Part shown: piece by piece, positions 22,383 through 34,399 of the stretch
Layout: each line of letters opens with the position of its first letter
How positions within the stretch are numbered: the first letter of the stretch is position 1
Assembly: GCA_963693085.1 (NCBI GenBank)
Contig: OY856409.1
Location: 1,531,392,472-1,531,456,471, forward strand
DNA from: Alisma plantago-aquatica
Lineage: Eukaryota; Streptophyta; Magnoliopsida; Alismatales; Alismataceae
Length of the DNA stretch: 64,000 bases
Reading direction: 5' to 3'
Made by a program: the position numbers and the translations under genes
Notes under the pieces: generated by a model
Told to the model about the DNA's origin: nothing
What the model saw: the letters and a program-made list of their open reading frames with translations, nothing else
The model's database searches: none

Positions 22383-25190
22383 TCATTCAGCATCACTATC
22401 AACATCCCAATTATATCTTACAATCGCCACTGCTTGTATGGCTTTTGCCCATTCTTCTCTTAATTCATTTAATGATTCCATCGTATATGGAGCATGTACA
22501 TTTTTTAAGCGTTTACCTATAGTGTGGTCAATTTTAAACACCTGGAAAGAGAATGATGTATATATGGTATTAATATCCAATGCGGCATGTCGGATAATCA
22601 TCTGCATAAATCGCATCACATAGTATGTGCATGCCCAGCCGTTGTCTTGTGTAGCGCACTATAAATTAAAACATACAAAATATTAAAAAAATACAACTAA
22701 GCACAGTTCACATAAATAATATATACATTGGAGTCGGGAACTTACTTTTACATTCTCCCAAATTATTGGCTGGTTCTTTCTCCTTGGGACATTTCCTCCA
22801 GCATTTTTGAATGCATCTAAACCCCTACATGTTAATGTAACACAGTAAATTGCATAATTAAATAGTATTGTAATAACAGATGTTAACGGATATAAAAATG
22901 AAATATTTCTCACCAGAATAATGGCATTCTCAATATGTGTCCAATTTTAGTGTTCAATGTACTTCCCGCAGGATCTAGATAATAAATAGTGAACGTCCCG
23001 GGGACAATAACTAGTAACTCCCAATGTCTACCGCTATAGGTAAAAAAGTTAAAAATTAATAACTCAAAATGCACAATAAAAATGGAATTTTCTTAAGTCC
23101 AAATTATAAATAAAGTAAACTTACTTGACATTGAATGGAGCTATTATTATCGTCTTCTTTTGCTGACCAAAAATTGTAAAAGCATCTATACAGTATTGTT
23201 GAACACTATCAGGGTCTTTAGCTACCATACTAATCAATGATGGAATCAAAAATCCCACATGATCAAATGCAAATTGTTTGCATTGATCTTCGGCTAAGTA
23301 GCTGCAAAACATGTATTACGTATGCATTAATATATAAGAAACCAGATCACTGGATCTTACACAAGGCATATGGATGTATAAACAAGATCTCACCTTATCC
23401 ATGTCTCTACCATTGATGTATTCAGCCAATCATACATAAACAGCTCAATAATATCTTGTATAAATAAAGAGCTATCGTATGATTGACCTGCATAATTTGC
23501 TTCTAAAGAAACAATTATAGGGCAATGTATATTATGTGCCCGTAGCCAACATGCCATTCCCCTACAAGCAGGACCTAACGGGTATTTTAGGTCAGTTGGA
23601 ACCCAACTTGGTAATGCAGGAAGTGGAGGTGGAGGCCTAGGTGCTCCGGGTGTCTTCTTTTTAACCTCTATATATAATTTCAGATCAGTTGACCTCATAT
23701 ATACACATTAACAATCTAAATTAATATAAATTTATCTTACAATTTCAGTAGTGTAGACAACATCTGCTTTGGGCCACAATATCACCCCGCCTTCTGCCTC
23801 ACCAAGTGTATCAATATCTGGGTGAGCATATGGCAATGCAGCTTCCCTCCAATCGGGTAATACACATATCGGGCTCACACGAACGTAGCCCTGCGGCATT
23901 GGAGTCCCATGAAACGTTGCCCTAGGAAGGGACTGGTAAGCCTGCGCCTCTACAACAACATAGTCTTGCATTCTTAAGCGGCATAGCTTCAATGCCTATA
24001 AATTTACGTAAAGAATGTTATACATATATACATATCATCTTGAAAACATATCATCTTGAAAAGATTAGCTACAATGTCATAAACAATACTTACAGCAGAC
24101 GTACTAGGTGATGGGTCTCCAGGATTACTCGCAGTTTGTGCATCAGGAGAAGAGTGGGTTGCCATAGGATGATTGGAAGCCTGAGATGTCTGCCACCGCA
24201 CTATTTCTTCCTTGACCTTCTCAGCAACTAGATCATTGACCTTCTTAGCAACTATATCCTCGACTCTCTTATTCTCCTATACATGGATAAAAGAAACATT
24301 ATCTTCTTATTATTGAATTCCCTTTTGCAGTAACATTCTAAAAAAACAATAGGTTACCTCTTCTTGTGAAAGTCCCACTCTGGGTTTGCGCTGGGATGGC
24401 CCAAAGAATGCTTTGATGCCCACACCAACGCCTGCACCCGTAACACGTCCAGGATGCTCTAGGTTACCCAGAGCAACAGTCAATTCATCCCTTGTGCCCT
24501 GAGGGATGAACATGCCTTGTTTTCTCTGCTCGTGCAGCTCCCGCTAATCACCATCAACAGAAATTAGTAAGTTAACACCACAAATAATCAATATTCAAAC
24601 GATTGTTCTTAGAGTTGTATTTACCATTTTCGCAGTCGCCTCAGCAGTTACGGGCTTCTTTATTTCACCCTTCTTGTTTTTCCTCCCAGCTATCCAGATA
24701 TCATGGAGAGGCATGGGTGTGGCAGAAACCTGAGTAGCAGCAGACTTCTGAGTAGCCGCAGACTCCGCCTGTAGTCTTTGGCGAACGCTTGCATAGCCTT
24801 TTGGACCCATAGTGTGGTCATGCACATTCAGTGCACGCCTTGCTTTTTGCGCGTCACTGAGGGCCTAGTTAGTATGCACATTAATGATTTGGTTAGTAGC
24901 ACTAAATGTTAATCTTGAATAGGTGAATACAATGTATATTAATTAAATTGGGAGTGACGCCTAATACCTTGAATTCTTCAGATTTTCTTGAAGCAACAAA
25001 ATTGTCCCAATCTTCTTTGTCCAAGAAGTTCCACTGTTCAAGGGCTGACTTCTTCTTCTTATCACCATCTTTTATGTATTCTCTGTTGAGATTTGTCCTA
25101 TAGTTCCTAAGCATCTTTCCAGCACATTGCATCACGCTTTTACGATGCAGCTTCTCATCCAATGCAAATAGATTTTGTAAAATAGAATTC
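22383..25190 (-). CDS. CACTA-borne gene with C-terminal Ulp1-like (C48) protease domain, 5' truncated
   Basis: At least ten exons read in order on the minus strand. The first (about 25190-24968) carries EQWNFLDKEDWDNFVASR, typical of the plant En/Spm (Ptta) accessory transposase family. Exons near 24864-24625, 24543-24358, 24277-24092, 23996-23740 and 23690-23395 encode a linker including PPPPLPALPSWVPTDLKYPLG. Exons near 23303-23126, 23036-22918, 22829-22746 and 22658-22383 form a cysteine protease domain of the Ulp1/C48 clan. The triad candidates are His in GRHWELLVI, Asp in YYLDPAG and Cys in QDNGWACTYYVM, with the oxyanion Gln in QDNG. Splice signals look good (AAA/GTAAGT at the donor near 22745, TTTATAG at the acceptor near 22659). 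Frames are largely free of stops. Such proteins may process SUMO-like or other conjugates; the function in CACTA elements is unknown. The N-terminus is lost at the 25230 breakpoint. Confidence 0.75.
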
Positions 25191-25858
25191 TTATTAACTA
25201 GTATCCAAAATAGAATTACAAATAATATAATTCTTTCCTCATACACTCACGGATGGGAGAGATAACGTGAGTCCTAATCTGCCGATATGGAAAGGTATTT
25301 TCTATTCAAGTTAAACATCAATATACACCTTCCCATAATTTCCTCTTCGTTTCCTATATCCTTTAAAAAGTGACAAGGTATATGCATCACGATCATCTTT
25401 CCTTATAAGTGTCAAAAGGATGTCTCCTTATTTAACATTCCACTTACGGTAAAGTATTTCCCAAACTAACTAATCCATTTTCCATATGCATTAAAAGGAC
25501 ATCTCTTTTTATAAAACAATCAATCTCCAGCTAAAAATATGAGAAAGGCATGACTTCTAGTTTAGGAAGTAATCCTCGTTATTTTCTCTTACTTTTCTTT
25601 CTATGAAAACTCCTTGGCTTTTATTCTAATATAACGAAAATCACAAAGGACACTACCATAATCTTATTAGGACTTGGATTTTGACAATAAAAGTCATTAA
25701 AGAATATTCATAATTGTATGGCGCACATTGGATCTATTTAACAACTACTTTATCATAATATTCTAGATTATTCTTTTCTCTCCCTTTCTTTGATATGTTC
25801 TTTACAATAACTATCCTCACTTGAAGGAAACTCATACAGTCATTTCCAATTCATATCT

Positions 25859-28800
25859 TTTTTTTGGAAATTTTGGGTAAATATGTTCCAAAACCCTCAA
25901 AAGGGGACAAAGGTATAAACTACATCCTTACATGTAGGTACCGACTATCGACATGTCAAAGAAGAGGGCTTACATTGATGGAGCAATTAATAAAAATCCC
26001 AGTTCCTAGCTACAAGAGAAGATACATTCAATAATTTCTTATAATAGTTAAAATAGAGCTATTTGATCTCCAAGGAAAGTTGCGTGAAGATGGCAGTATA
26101 ATCCAATGAACCTCCATTATGAAGTCTTCTATTCCTTTTAGCCCAAATAAGATGCATTGCTCCAGTGATCGCCCAAAGTTCAATAATGCTATTGTGCTTA
26201 GATCTACTACCAACAACAGATAGACAAGTATGTAGGGTATAAGGGGATCTAATATTTAGCATTAATTGAGCTCTACCCCATACGTATTTCCAGAACTTAC
26301 ATCGTTCAAATGGATGAGAGACTGAGTCCATATCTTGTTGGAAAAGAAGGGAAGGAGAGGACGGTGCACCAAACCATATGTTGATCTATTCAGAGGTAGG
26401 AAGGATGTTTTTGAGTGATTTGTAAGTTGTGAGGCTCCATCTAGGATAATGCTTAGATAGATATAAGATCTCAAAAGATTTATCATTGGGAAGCTTTTGG
26501 CGGTAGCTATCACATAAGACTTGATCATCAACATCGGTATAAGAAGTCCAAAGTAGCAGCATTCTTCTACGACATGTAAGCTTCTTTGTTCTTTTCAAGT
26601 TGTAGTAATTAGTAAGTTCACCAATTTTTTGAAACCTAGGCCCCCTTCATTTGGTGGAAAAGCTATATTATACTTGCTAGTCAGATGTGTAGAGCTCCCC
26701 CATATGAAGTCATACATGAGCAACTCCATTCTTCTCAAGACTGAGTTGGGAATTTCCCCCATTCTCATCCAATAAGAAATCAAACCCATAATACAATATT
26801 TGATTAGCATGAGTCGATCATCCATAGAAATATTGGAACTAAGCCATCTCTTGATCATATCATGGAGTTTATCAAGACATTCATGAAAATTTTGTCTTCT
26901 CAGGTTCCCACCAGCCATAGGAAATCCTAGGTATTTGATAGGCCAGGAGCCTCTTTAGATATCCATGTTATTGAATAGGCCTTCTTTGTTGCAACATGAA
27001 GTGGATAGATAAAGTTGAGTTTTGTTAGGATTACATTTCATGCCAGAAACATTCCCAAATGTTTGGAGAAGGTTTTTAATATGAATAAGACTGTGAGCCC
27101 TACCTTCAGTGAAAATAAGCACGTCATCAACAAACAAGAGGTGACTTAGAACTTTCGTACTATTTATATGATAGCTTCTGAGTTGTTTCTTGTCATGAGC
27201 TTCATCAATGCATCTAGTGGGACCTTCCATAGCAATAGCAAATAATAAAGGTGATAAAGGATCACCCTGTCGAAGACCATTAGAGCTTTTAAAGAAACCA
27301 ATAGAAGTTCCATTCTAAAGAAGAGAGAATGCAGGGGTTTCCACACATTGTTTGATTAAGGCAATCCATCTCTCACTAAATCCAAGACCAGTTAGGTAGT
27401 CCCATAGGTAAGACCATCTAACTAAATCAAAGGCCTTGGTAACATCTAGCTTCACACAGGAATTCGGAGGACTAGCCTTAAGATTGTATTTAATCGTGAA
27501 ATCAACAGCTAGTAAGGAACAATCCTCGATGCTCCTACCTTGAACAAAAGCACCTTGATAATGGAAATGAGTTTAGGAAAGATGGTAGCTAGCCTTCAGG
27601 AAATTACTTTGCTTATGATCTTGTAGAGCATAGAACAGCAAGAAATCAGATGGAAGTCAGTTGGAGATGAAACTATATCTTTCTTGGATATAAGAGCAAG
27701 GAAAACATGGTTGACTTACCTAACCATGCTTACACCTTCAAAAAACCATTAAATAGCCTTAGGCAGGTCATCATAGATGAGGTTCCAGTTTTTCCTATAA
27801 AAGAAACAATTGAAGCCATCAGAACCAAGGCTCTTGTTGGGCCCAATGCTCCAGACAGCTTCTTTAACTTCCTTCATGTCTGGTATAGAGCACATCTTGA
27901 TGTTGTCATCAACATTAATAATAGTTTCCCACTCAGGAATACAAGAGGGAGAATCCAGTTGACTCTGATTATACAGCTGCTCAAAAAAATTGATGGTATC
28001 ATTAGCAAATAGAATCAACATCCTGTGTAAGGTTACCTTGGGAATCTAATAGCTCCGTGATGGAATTGATGGTGTCTCTACGCTTGACTATAGTATGATA
28101 AACTTTAGCATTCCTATCACCATTTGATAGCCATTGCATTCGACTTCACTGTCAAAAATAGTTCTCTTCAGCCTTGAGAAGAGTATCAAGCTTATTAAGC
28201 ATAATTTTTTCACCTTCAATAAGATCAATATCCAGAGGATTCCTTATAAGGACAGCAGAAATATCATCAAGTTCTAACCTTTCTTTTATAATAAAGTTGT
28301 TGAGATTGACATACTGCTTGGACCAAGTTTCTAACTTATCTTTCACATGCTTGAGTTTTTGACAAAAGCAGAAGAGAGGTTTACCAGATACATCATAGTC
28401 CCAGGCATCCTTGATGATGTCACGACATCCTCCACATTCAACCAAAAATTAAGAAATCTAAAAGGCTTCTTTTGTGAATAATATTTCTCATGTTAACATA
28501 TAAAGTGCAGTGCTTATAATAAGAACAAGTGATGAATTTGGTTTTAGAACCCCGGAACTTAGCCAGCCAAGCATCATTGACCAAAGAACGATCAAGCTTG
28601 CAAGTATCCGCTTAGGAAACCCTTGTTTGATATGCCAAGTATAGACCTCCTTACCTATGGTAGGCATCTCAGTGAGGCTTGCATTGTCAATTGCAGCATT
28701 GAATGAACTCAAGATAGAGGAAGGAACTTCACGACCCCCGCCTTTTCTTCTTGCTTCCTTATGTTGTTAAAGTCTCTGATAATTAATCAGGCATCATCAA

Positions 28801-28969
28801 TATTTGCAGCAAGATGTTCGAGTGTGGACAAGAGCACAGAACGTTCCGATAAGGAATTCCTCACATAGACAACAGTAAGAACAATCACAAGACCATCTTT
28901 ATTAATACATTTAATAGTAATTTGTTGATCGTCCATCTCATTGACCAGAGTATCCAGCAATTTGGATTC
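25859..28969 (-). mobile_element. 5'-truncated LINE insertion, 3.1 kb
   Basis: A short T-run at 25858-25865 is the remnant of a poly(A) tail read on the minus strand. The copy is bounded by a 15-bp target duplication, TTCCAATTCATATCT (25844-25858) and TTCCAATCCATATCT (28970-28984), differing at one base. The unoccupied site is preserved in the other LTR at 49853-49867. The truncation falls inside the endonuclease domain, the usual outcome of incomplete target-primed reverse transcription. Confidence 0.9.
26050..28969 (-). pseudogene. LINE ORF2 (endonuclease tail, reverse transcriptase, zf-RVT), broken
   Basis: The minus strand, read from 28969 downward, gives the endonuclease part (DDQQITIKCINKDGLVIV, VVYVRNSL), a linker, and the RT start (WSIGPNKSLGSDGFNCFFY, about 27790). 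The RT core SHLLFVDDVLIF follows at about 27123-27150; the catalytic pair DD is kept but FADD is FVDD. Post-RT KRWLSSNISMDDRLMLIKY is present, then the zf-RVT region (HPFERCKFWKYVWGRAQLML, ELWAITGAMHLIWAKRNRR) ending near 26050. At least six stops or shifts break it (for example near 28450, 28025, 27350 and 26940). Domain order and length are normal for plant L1-type ORF2 minus its 5' third. It cannot make a working protein. Confidence 0.9.
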
Positions 28970-31027
28970 TTCCAATCCATATCTAGTAAGTTGGGATCTA
29001 TAGGAATGTCTTTCACGTACAAAAACTAGCTCTTTGACATTATTCAAAACAATACTGTTATCCATGGAATATCATTTTTCTTGAAATATCTAGAACTCTC
29101 TTTCTTTTCATAAATAGCTTCCAATATAAAAAGGTTAAATTCAGATGATGGTATTTATGCCTCAACAATATTGTGTTGCAACCATTGACTAGATAATTAT
29201 CCTATTAATTATCTAAAACACTATATATTTCTTTTCCTTGAGAAACTTCATGTGTTGTTCCATATTTTGGATGTGCAATATTTTTAAAGCCCTTATCATT
29301 AACTTATGTACAAATCTCTTTTACTTATTTAACTTGTTCCACAAGCACTCATGCCACATAGGTAATTCTATTAATAATACCATTGGACAAATTACAAATC
29401 AATTTATTTATATAATACAATTTAACCAAAATTGAGGATATAACATTCACCCCTCCTTAAAAGGAAATGTGTCCCTAAAATTCAAACCTGGTAAGCTTTA
29501 AGGTGAATGATAGCCCAACTTAGTTCCAAACCTTAGGGTTAACAACCCTTCTTAGATATATTTAACAACCTTTTGCTGATGTGCAAAATCTTCATAGTAA
29601 GACTAAGTTTGGTACCTGAATTTAATTCCAGGCATATCCACATCCTTAGTATTTACATGACATCATCCTTTTGGTGATTACAATTTCCTATGTGATTTCA
29701 ATTTCACTTGGTGGCACCTTTTCACCTAGATTTCCAACCTATTGTTCCTTTATTTTCACATAAGGGTGAGCTGACACCTCAACCCTTGGTTATGTCATTA
29801 AGTTCAACTTAAAGTAATCATTCTCATATGTCAATTTTTAAGCATAAAATGTGTCTACCCAATCTCTCTCCCTCATAATGAGATGAAATAAGAACTTTAG
29901 TATAGTCCAAAAACAAAGTTCATCTCATTCCAAGAGTAGATATGGTGTATATACACATCATCTTTCAATTTCACATTTTAAGTTGGATCATTCTCAAACT
30001 AACTCTAAGCCATAAATTACCTTTTTCATTCCACAATGTTCTTATATTTCATGAAGTCAAATGCCTCTTTCACTCTTGAGTTTGTACACAAGTCCTCTTA
30101 TGATTTCATTGTTATATGACTTCTTTACATTTACACCTCTGGTATTATGAGCTTTAGCCATTTCCTTGAAGTTTCTAGGGGTACGGGTACTTTTTGGAGT
30201 AATGTCATCCTTATGCATATAGGGGTGCCTCTCATATTCACCCATTAGGCCACACGGAGATCATTAATGTGGCCAATATCCTGAGACATGTGCCTCGAGC
30301 AAACATAATCGTTACCTCTTGACCAGATGGTCTTGTGCATTTAGGGATATAATCAACTCCTAATCCAGTCGGTTCGTGTACCTTTAATACTCTCTACTTG
30401 ACCTTAAGATTGACTTCGATCTCTACCCTTCCCAAGGGTTCATCGCTAGCACATTATTTTCGTACACAATTCTTTAAACCAGGTTTATTCCATCTCTAAT
30501 GATGCTCATTATTCACTTTATGTCCCCTCATTTGACTCATGGCAACGTTTCTTTTCTGGAGTCACTCTCGTATTATCAGCCACTTCCACAGTGACTTTTC
30601 ATCATTTTCGTCAGAGATGGCATACTTGGGTTCAAAAATCATACTCAATATATGTGCTTCATATTTTTTATTAGGTGATATTCATGGTTACTTCCATATT
30701 TACATTGATTTAATCAACTTACCTTTTCTGGAGAAGGTCCTAACCTAGGGTGCCTTTATGGCTCACAAGAAGAGGTTAGGTCCTCTTAGACACAACCTGA
30801 CCCCATGAGTTTTGAGTTTGCCTCCCTCTAGGTCATTTTTCAATTCTGGGGTTGACTCACCTCGGGTTGGCACACTAGCCCTAAAGGTTTCATATTTTCA
30901 TTTTTATGCATGGCTGTTATCATAACATCTCAATCAATTTTTACTCAACCTTTGGGATACCATCTCTTAGGGTCTTGTCCCTACATGGATGTTAGGCCAC
31001 CTCTCAATCTAGAGTTAGGTGTTGTGT

Positions 31028-31227
31028 TGGTCTTCCTAATTTGGGGCCTGATCTCATTTGACCTTCCCAATCTGGGGCATGTTCTAACCTCATATGACCT
31101 TCCCAATATGGGGCATGATCTAATCCTTTATGGCCTTCCCAATCTGGGGCTTGGTCTGACCTTTGATGTCTTCCCCTATTCAGGTGGATGACCTTTGATA
31201 TCTTCCCCTATTCAGGCAGATGACCTT
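31028..31227. repeat. Minisatellite, 31-36-bp units
   Basis: About six degenerate units run in a row; the first four share GACCTTCCCAATCTGGGGC. Units start near 31028, 31059, 31095, 31131, 31164 and 31196. The last two have shifted to TCTTCCCCTATTCAGG. Confidence 0.85.
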
Positions 31228-31489
31228 TAATGACCCTCTACCCCATGGGCTTAATCATCATTATTTCATACATCCAGAGGTGGTATGGGGGGTTTGAGCA
31301 AGTTATATCCAATTTTTCATTTGCATGTAAAACCTTTGGTTACCTGTGTTTCTCAAACTTTTCTCATTGATGCTTTATTCCACATGCACGTATCCATGGA
31401 AGACTGAGTCACCTGACTCTTTTTTTGCAACCATAATATGTTGAACACACACATATATTATAACTTATCAACCTTTATTTGCCCAATCT

Positions 31490-31690
31490 ATATGGTATAC
31501 CCACACGTTGGAGGTATTCGTACTCACTCACTAGGAGTATTTTAATGGCATACCCACTCGCTGGGGGTATCATTCTCTGGAGATAATTATAACAACATAT
31601 CCACTCACTAGGGTTAGTTTCAATTACATACCCATTCGTTGGGGTAGCATACCCACTCATTAGGGGTATTCTTTATCCATCCATTCCTCT
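31490..31690. repeat. Degenerate tandem repeat, CATACCCACTCGCTGGGGGTAT motif
   Basis: About six copies of a word like CATACCCACTCGCTGGGG recur every 30-50 bp. Each can form a small hairpin because ATACCC and GGGTAT are complementary. Confidence 0.75.
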
Positions 31691-32451
31691 AGAGATATCA
31701 TTAAGGTGACGAGTACGTTATATTCCTATTTTCTTTTTCATGTATATTCATCAGTCATTTCTATCTCTCATGTATATTCAAATCTTTTTTCTTACATGCA
31801 TCATGCATACATTTCTCCACACTCATATGTGGAAGTCTATGTATATATACTTATTTACATTTTTCTTGATTCTCATTACTCTAACCCTAATTAGGATTCA
31901 TATGGGTAGGCTTTCCATTTTATCCATTCTACCCCCATTTCCTAGGATTATGTTTTGGGTTCAGGTTATAGAGACTACACCATGCCTCTTAGGGATTCTA
32001 TGTCGCTTGACCCACTTGGGTCTTCCCAACCAAGCCAAGTTCTATCTTGGGTTACCCTCATAAGGAAAACCATAAAACATCTTTCTTTACTTTATCATTA
32101 TTTCCATGTTGCATTACATTTTTTTCTTCATTACATGTCCATTACATTACATGTACATTGATTGGTGGAGGATGTCTTAATCTTACTTCTTCTCAAAAAT
32201 CCTAACTTGAGATGGTAAGGGAAGTTCCTTTAAGGTCTTATTGAGTAGTAAGGATGAGAAGTGGATGAATCAAGATGAGAAGACACCCTAAAGGTATTTT
32301 ACTTTGGGAAAAATTGTCTGACTTTGGCCAGACAGGATGCGGGGGACCGTGATTCTTCATAAACTGACTAGTCCTCTTTAGAAAATTCCCTAATATTTCT
32401 ATAGATTAATTGAAATGATAAACTATTAGATATTATGTGACAAAATTTGGG

Positions 32452-32463
32452 GCTCTGATACCA
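32452..32463 (-). other. Primer-binding site of the LARD-like element
   Basis: GCTCTGATACCA is the exact complement of TGGTATCAGAGC. It lies two bases from the LTR edge TGTAACGACC at 32466, which fixes the element's orientation. Confidence 0.85.
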
Positions 32464-33650
32464 AATGTAACGACCTCACTTTTTAGCAACCCCCAATTAA
32501 GGAAGGCCAAAAAGATGAGAGCCATTACCTACTAGTTTTACCCAAGATCCAAATTAGTCAAATAACAAGTAATAGAGAATAATTTCATTAATTCACAAAC
32601 TTTGTTTACAAGATGTTTACATGAACTTCCAATCCTCATAATTGTATTTTTGAGAAGAAATGACTAGCTAATCCTCCTTTTAAATATCTATTGCCTTCAT
32701 GTAGTTTCCATCCTTATCTTCATGTCCTTTATCATGTATATCAATTTATACCTAAAATGGCATGAAACAAATAAGCGATCAGTATGTTTCCATACTAGTA
32801 CGTGGGGTGCATCCAAAATGTGTAAGTCAATAACAACATAGATTCCAACAAATACTTGCAAACAAAAATTGGCACCTTCTTCACATAGTCTTCCTTTATG
32901 TGATACTCATAGTAGCATTATAATTGAATAGACTGTAAATAAACAACCAACATTTTAATTGTTTAATCCTTAAGGAAAATCCACAAAAAGCATTGGAAAA
33001 CTAAGGTGATTATTCATAGGCGTAACCACATACCCTGATGGTGAGCCATGTAAATTATCATGCAGAATACACTTTGATTATGTTCAGGCAATCCATTCAA
33101 CAAAGATAAATCTAAGCAATCATAGTACATTTGCATGTATATAAATCCTAAAGTGTCACCATCATGTCAAATAGATTAAACCCTATTCGACCCTATTCTA
33201 GGGTTTAGGTTTCCTTGGTATCAAGTTATCGTTAGAGTCATGATTTGATACCCTAATTACTATAGCCAACATATCCTATCATGATGATCACTTAAATCTG
33301 ATTAGTTTCATTAACGATATGTTAAGTTAGGACTTTTAACCTCTAATCCTTTATATGTATGATTATTCACATAAAAAATCCTAAGTATTCATCATTATCA
33401 TCTTAATCATCTTAGATTTCCATCATATTTAACAACATCACATAATAACACTGAAGAATAACTTTTTAATGTTTCAATCATTTTAATATCAAAAACTAGG
33501 GATTTTGTGTATTAATCAACACTTAAACATGTACTCATAGTATTTTTGAAATAGGAAGCATAATTAGACATCAAATATATTTTATTTGTGTTCCTTACAT
33601 TTTTTCAGATCGATTTGGTATATAGGTTTGCTATGTTTGAACAATCCTAG

Positions 33651-33813
33651 TGTTAATATATATTATTTATATTCAGCTTTACTATATTTTGTAATTTTTA
33701 TATACTATTGGACCTCTATATAATTTCTATGGGTTCTCTTATTAATTAAAAGGAGATGGCACATTTCTCCTCTCTACACACTACATTGCAGTAGCCTATC
33801 TTTCTTGTTTACA
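33651..33813 (+). repeat. 5' LTR of the short-LTR Copia
   Basis: 163 bp, starting TGTTAATATA and ending CTTGTTTACA. It aligns over its full length with 38765-38927, with scattered substitutions. Confidence 0.9.
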
Positions 33814-34399
33814 TGGTATCATAGCATTAAGATCCAAGGGAAGCATAATCGGCCCTAACCCTAACCAATAGGGCAAGCCGCCGCTGCACCAGACACCAGT
33901 GATGGCTTCCAAGAAGCAGCAGCGGCTGACAGCAACAGCACCACCGTCGTTGGGTAGTAGACAGTCGTCGAGTAGTAGCACCAACAGGCCGTCGGGCAGC
34001 AACAACGCTGTCGGCAGCCCACCTCCAGAGGCCCATTACTGCTGGCCAAGCAGCTGCCAGGCAGCTTTCCACCAGGCTGGGTTTTTTCAGGTGAGGGGAC
34101 AAACACAGTTGGTTCTTGACCAAAAGGTGTGGACTCCTTCAACCTCTCCAATGTCCTTCTAAAAGTACAAGTCAAGCAGCTTACATCTATTTAGAGAATT
34201 TATAATCCCATCTCATCTATGTGTGATTAGGAAAGACTCACTTGGAGGTTGTTGATGTGTCATAAATGTATCATCTCATCTATATTTGGGTGACGTGTAT
34301 CTCTCCCTCACTCTCTTCCATAGCGTGACATGTATCTTTCTGTCACTCAATTTCTCTCTTGACGTGTATCATCCTGTCATTCTATTTTTGGTTTAGATC

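Larger units (their letters stand above)
21699..25230 (-). mobile_element. CACTA (En/Spm) DNA transposon, one end missing
   Basis: The left end starts CACTACTACAGAAA, the classic CACTA terminus. About 400 bp of subterminal DNA follow (21718-22110), holding roughly fifteen copies of GGCGTCGGTTTT-like words in both orientations; such subterminal repeats bind the transposase in this superfamily. The only gene seen lies on the minus strand and ends near this terminus. Near 25230 the sequence switches to the LTR of the large retrotransposon, with no CTGTAGTAGTG end, so the other terminus and any TNP2-type transposase gene have been deleted. Confidence 0.85.
25231..29445 (-). repeat. Left (3') LTR of the LARD-like element, truncated, split by a LINE
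   Basis: Segments 25231-25858 and 28985-29445 align in order with 39881-40102 plus 49461-50329 of the right LTR. Examples are CACTTACGGTAAAGTATTT at 25441 and AAATTGAGGATATA at 29430. The inner end is GGATATAACA, the complement of TGTTATATCC. Confidence 0.85.
29446..32465 (-). other. Internal region of the LARD-like element, no recognisable gag or pol
   Basis: About 3.0 kb lies between the polypurine tract and the primer-binding site. The longest frames are under 110 codons and lack retroviral motifs. A minus-strand frame at 30057-30245 contains ITPKSTRTPRNFKEMAKAHN, which I do not recognise. Two minisatellite tracts (31028-31227 and 31490-31690) are the only ordered structure. Confidence 0.65.

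Noticed and set aside
33861..34175. Overlapping 60-104-codon frames on both strands near 33.8-34.2 kb as genes
   Set aside because: They fall in the GC-rich leader between the primer-binding site and gag of the short-LTR Copia and show no domains.
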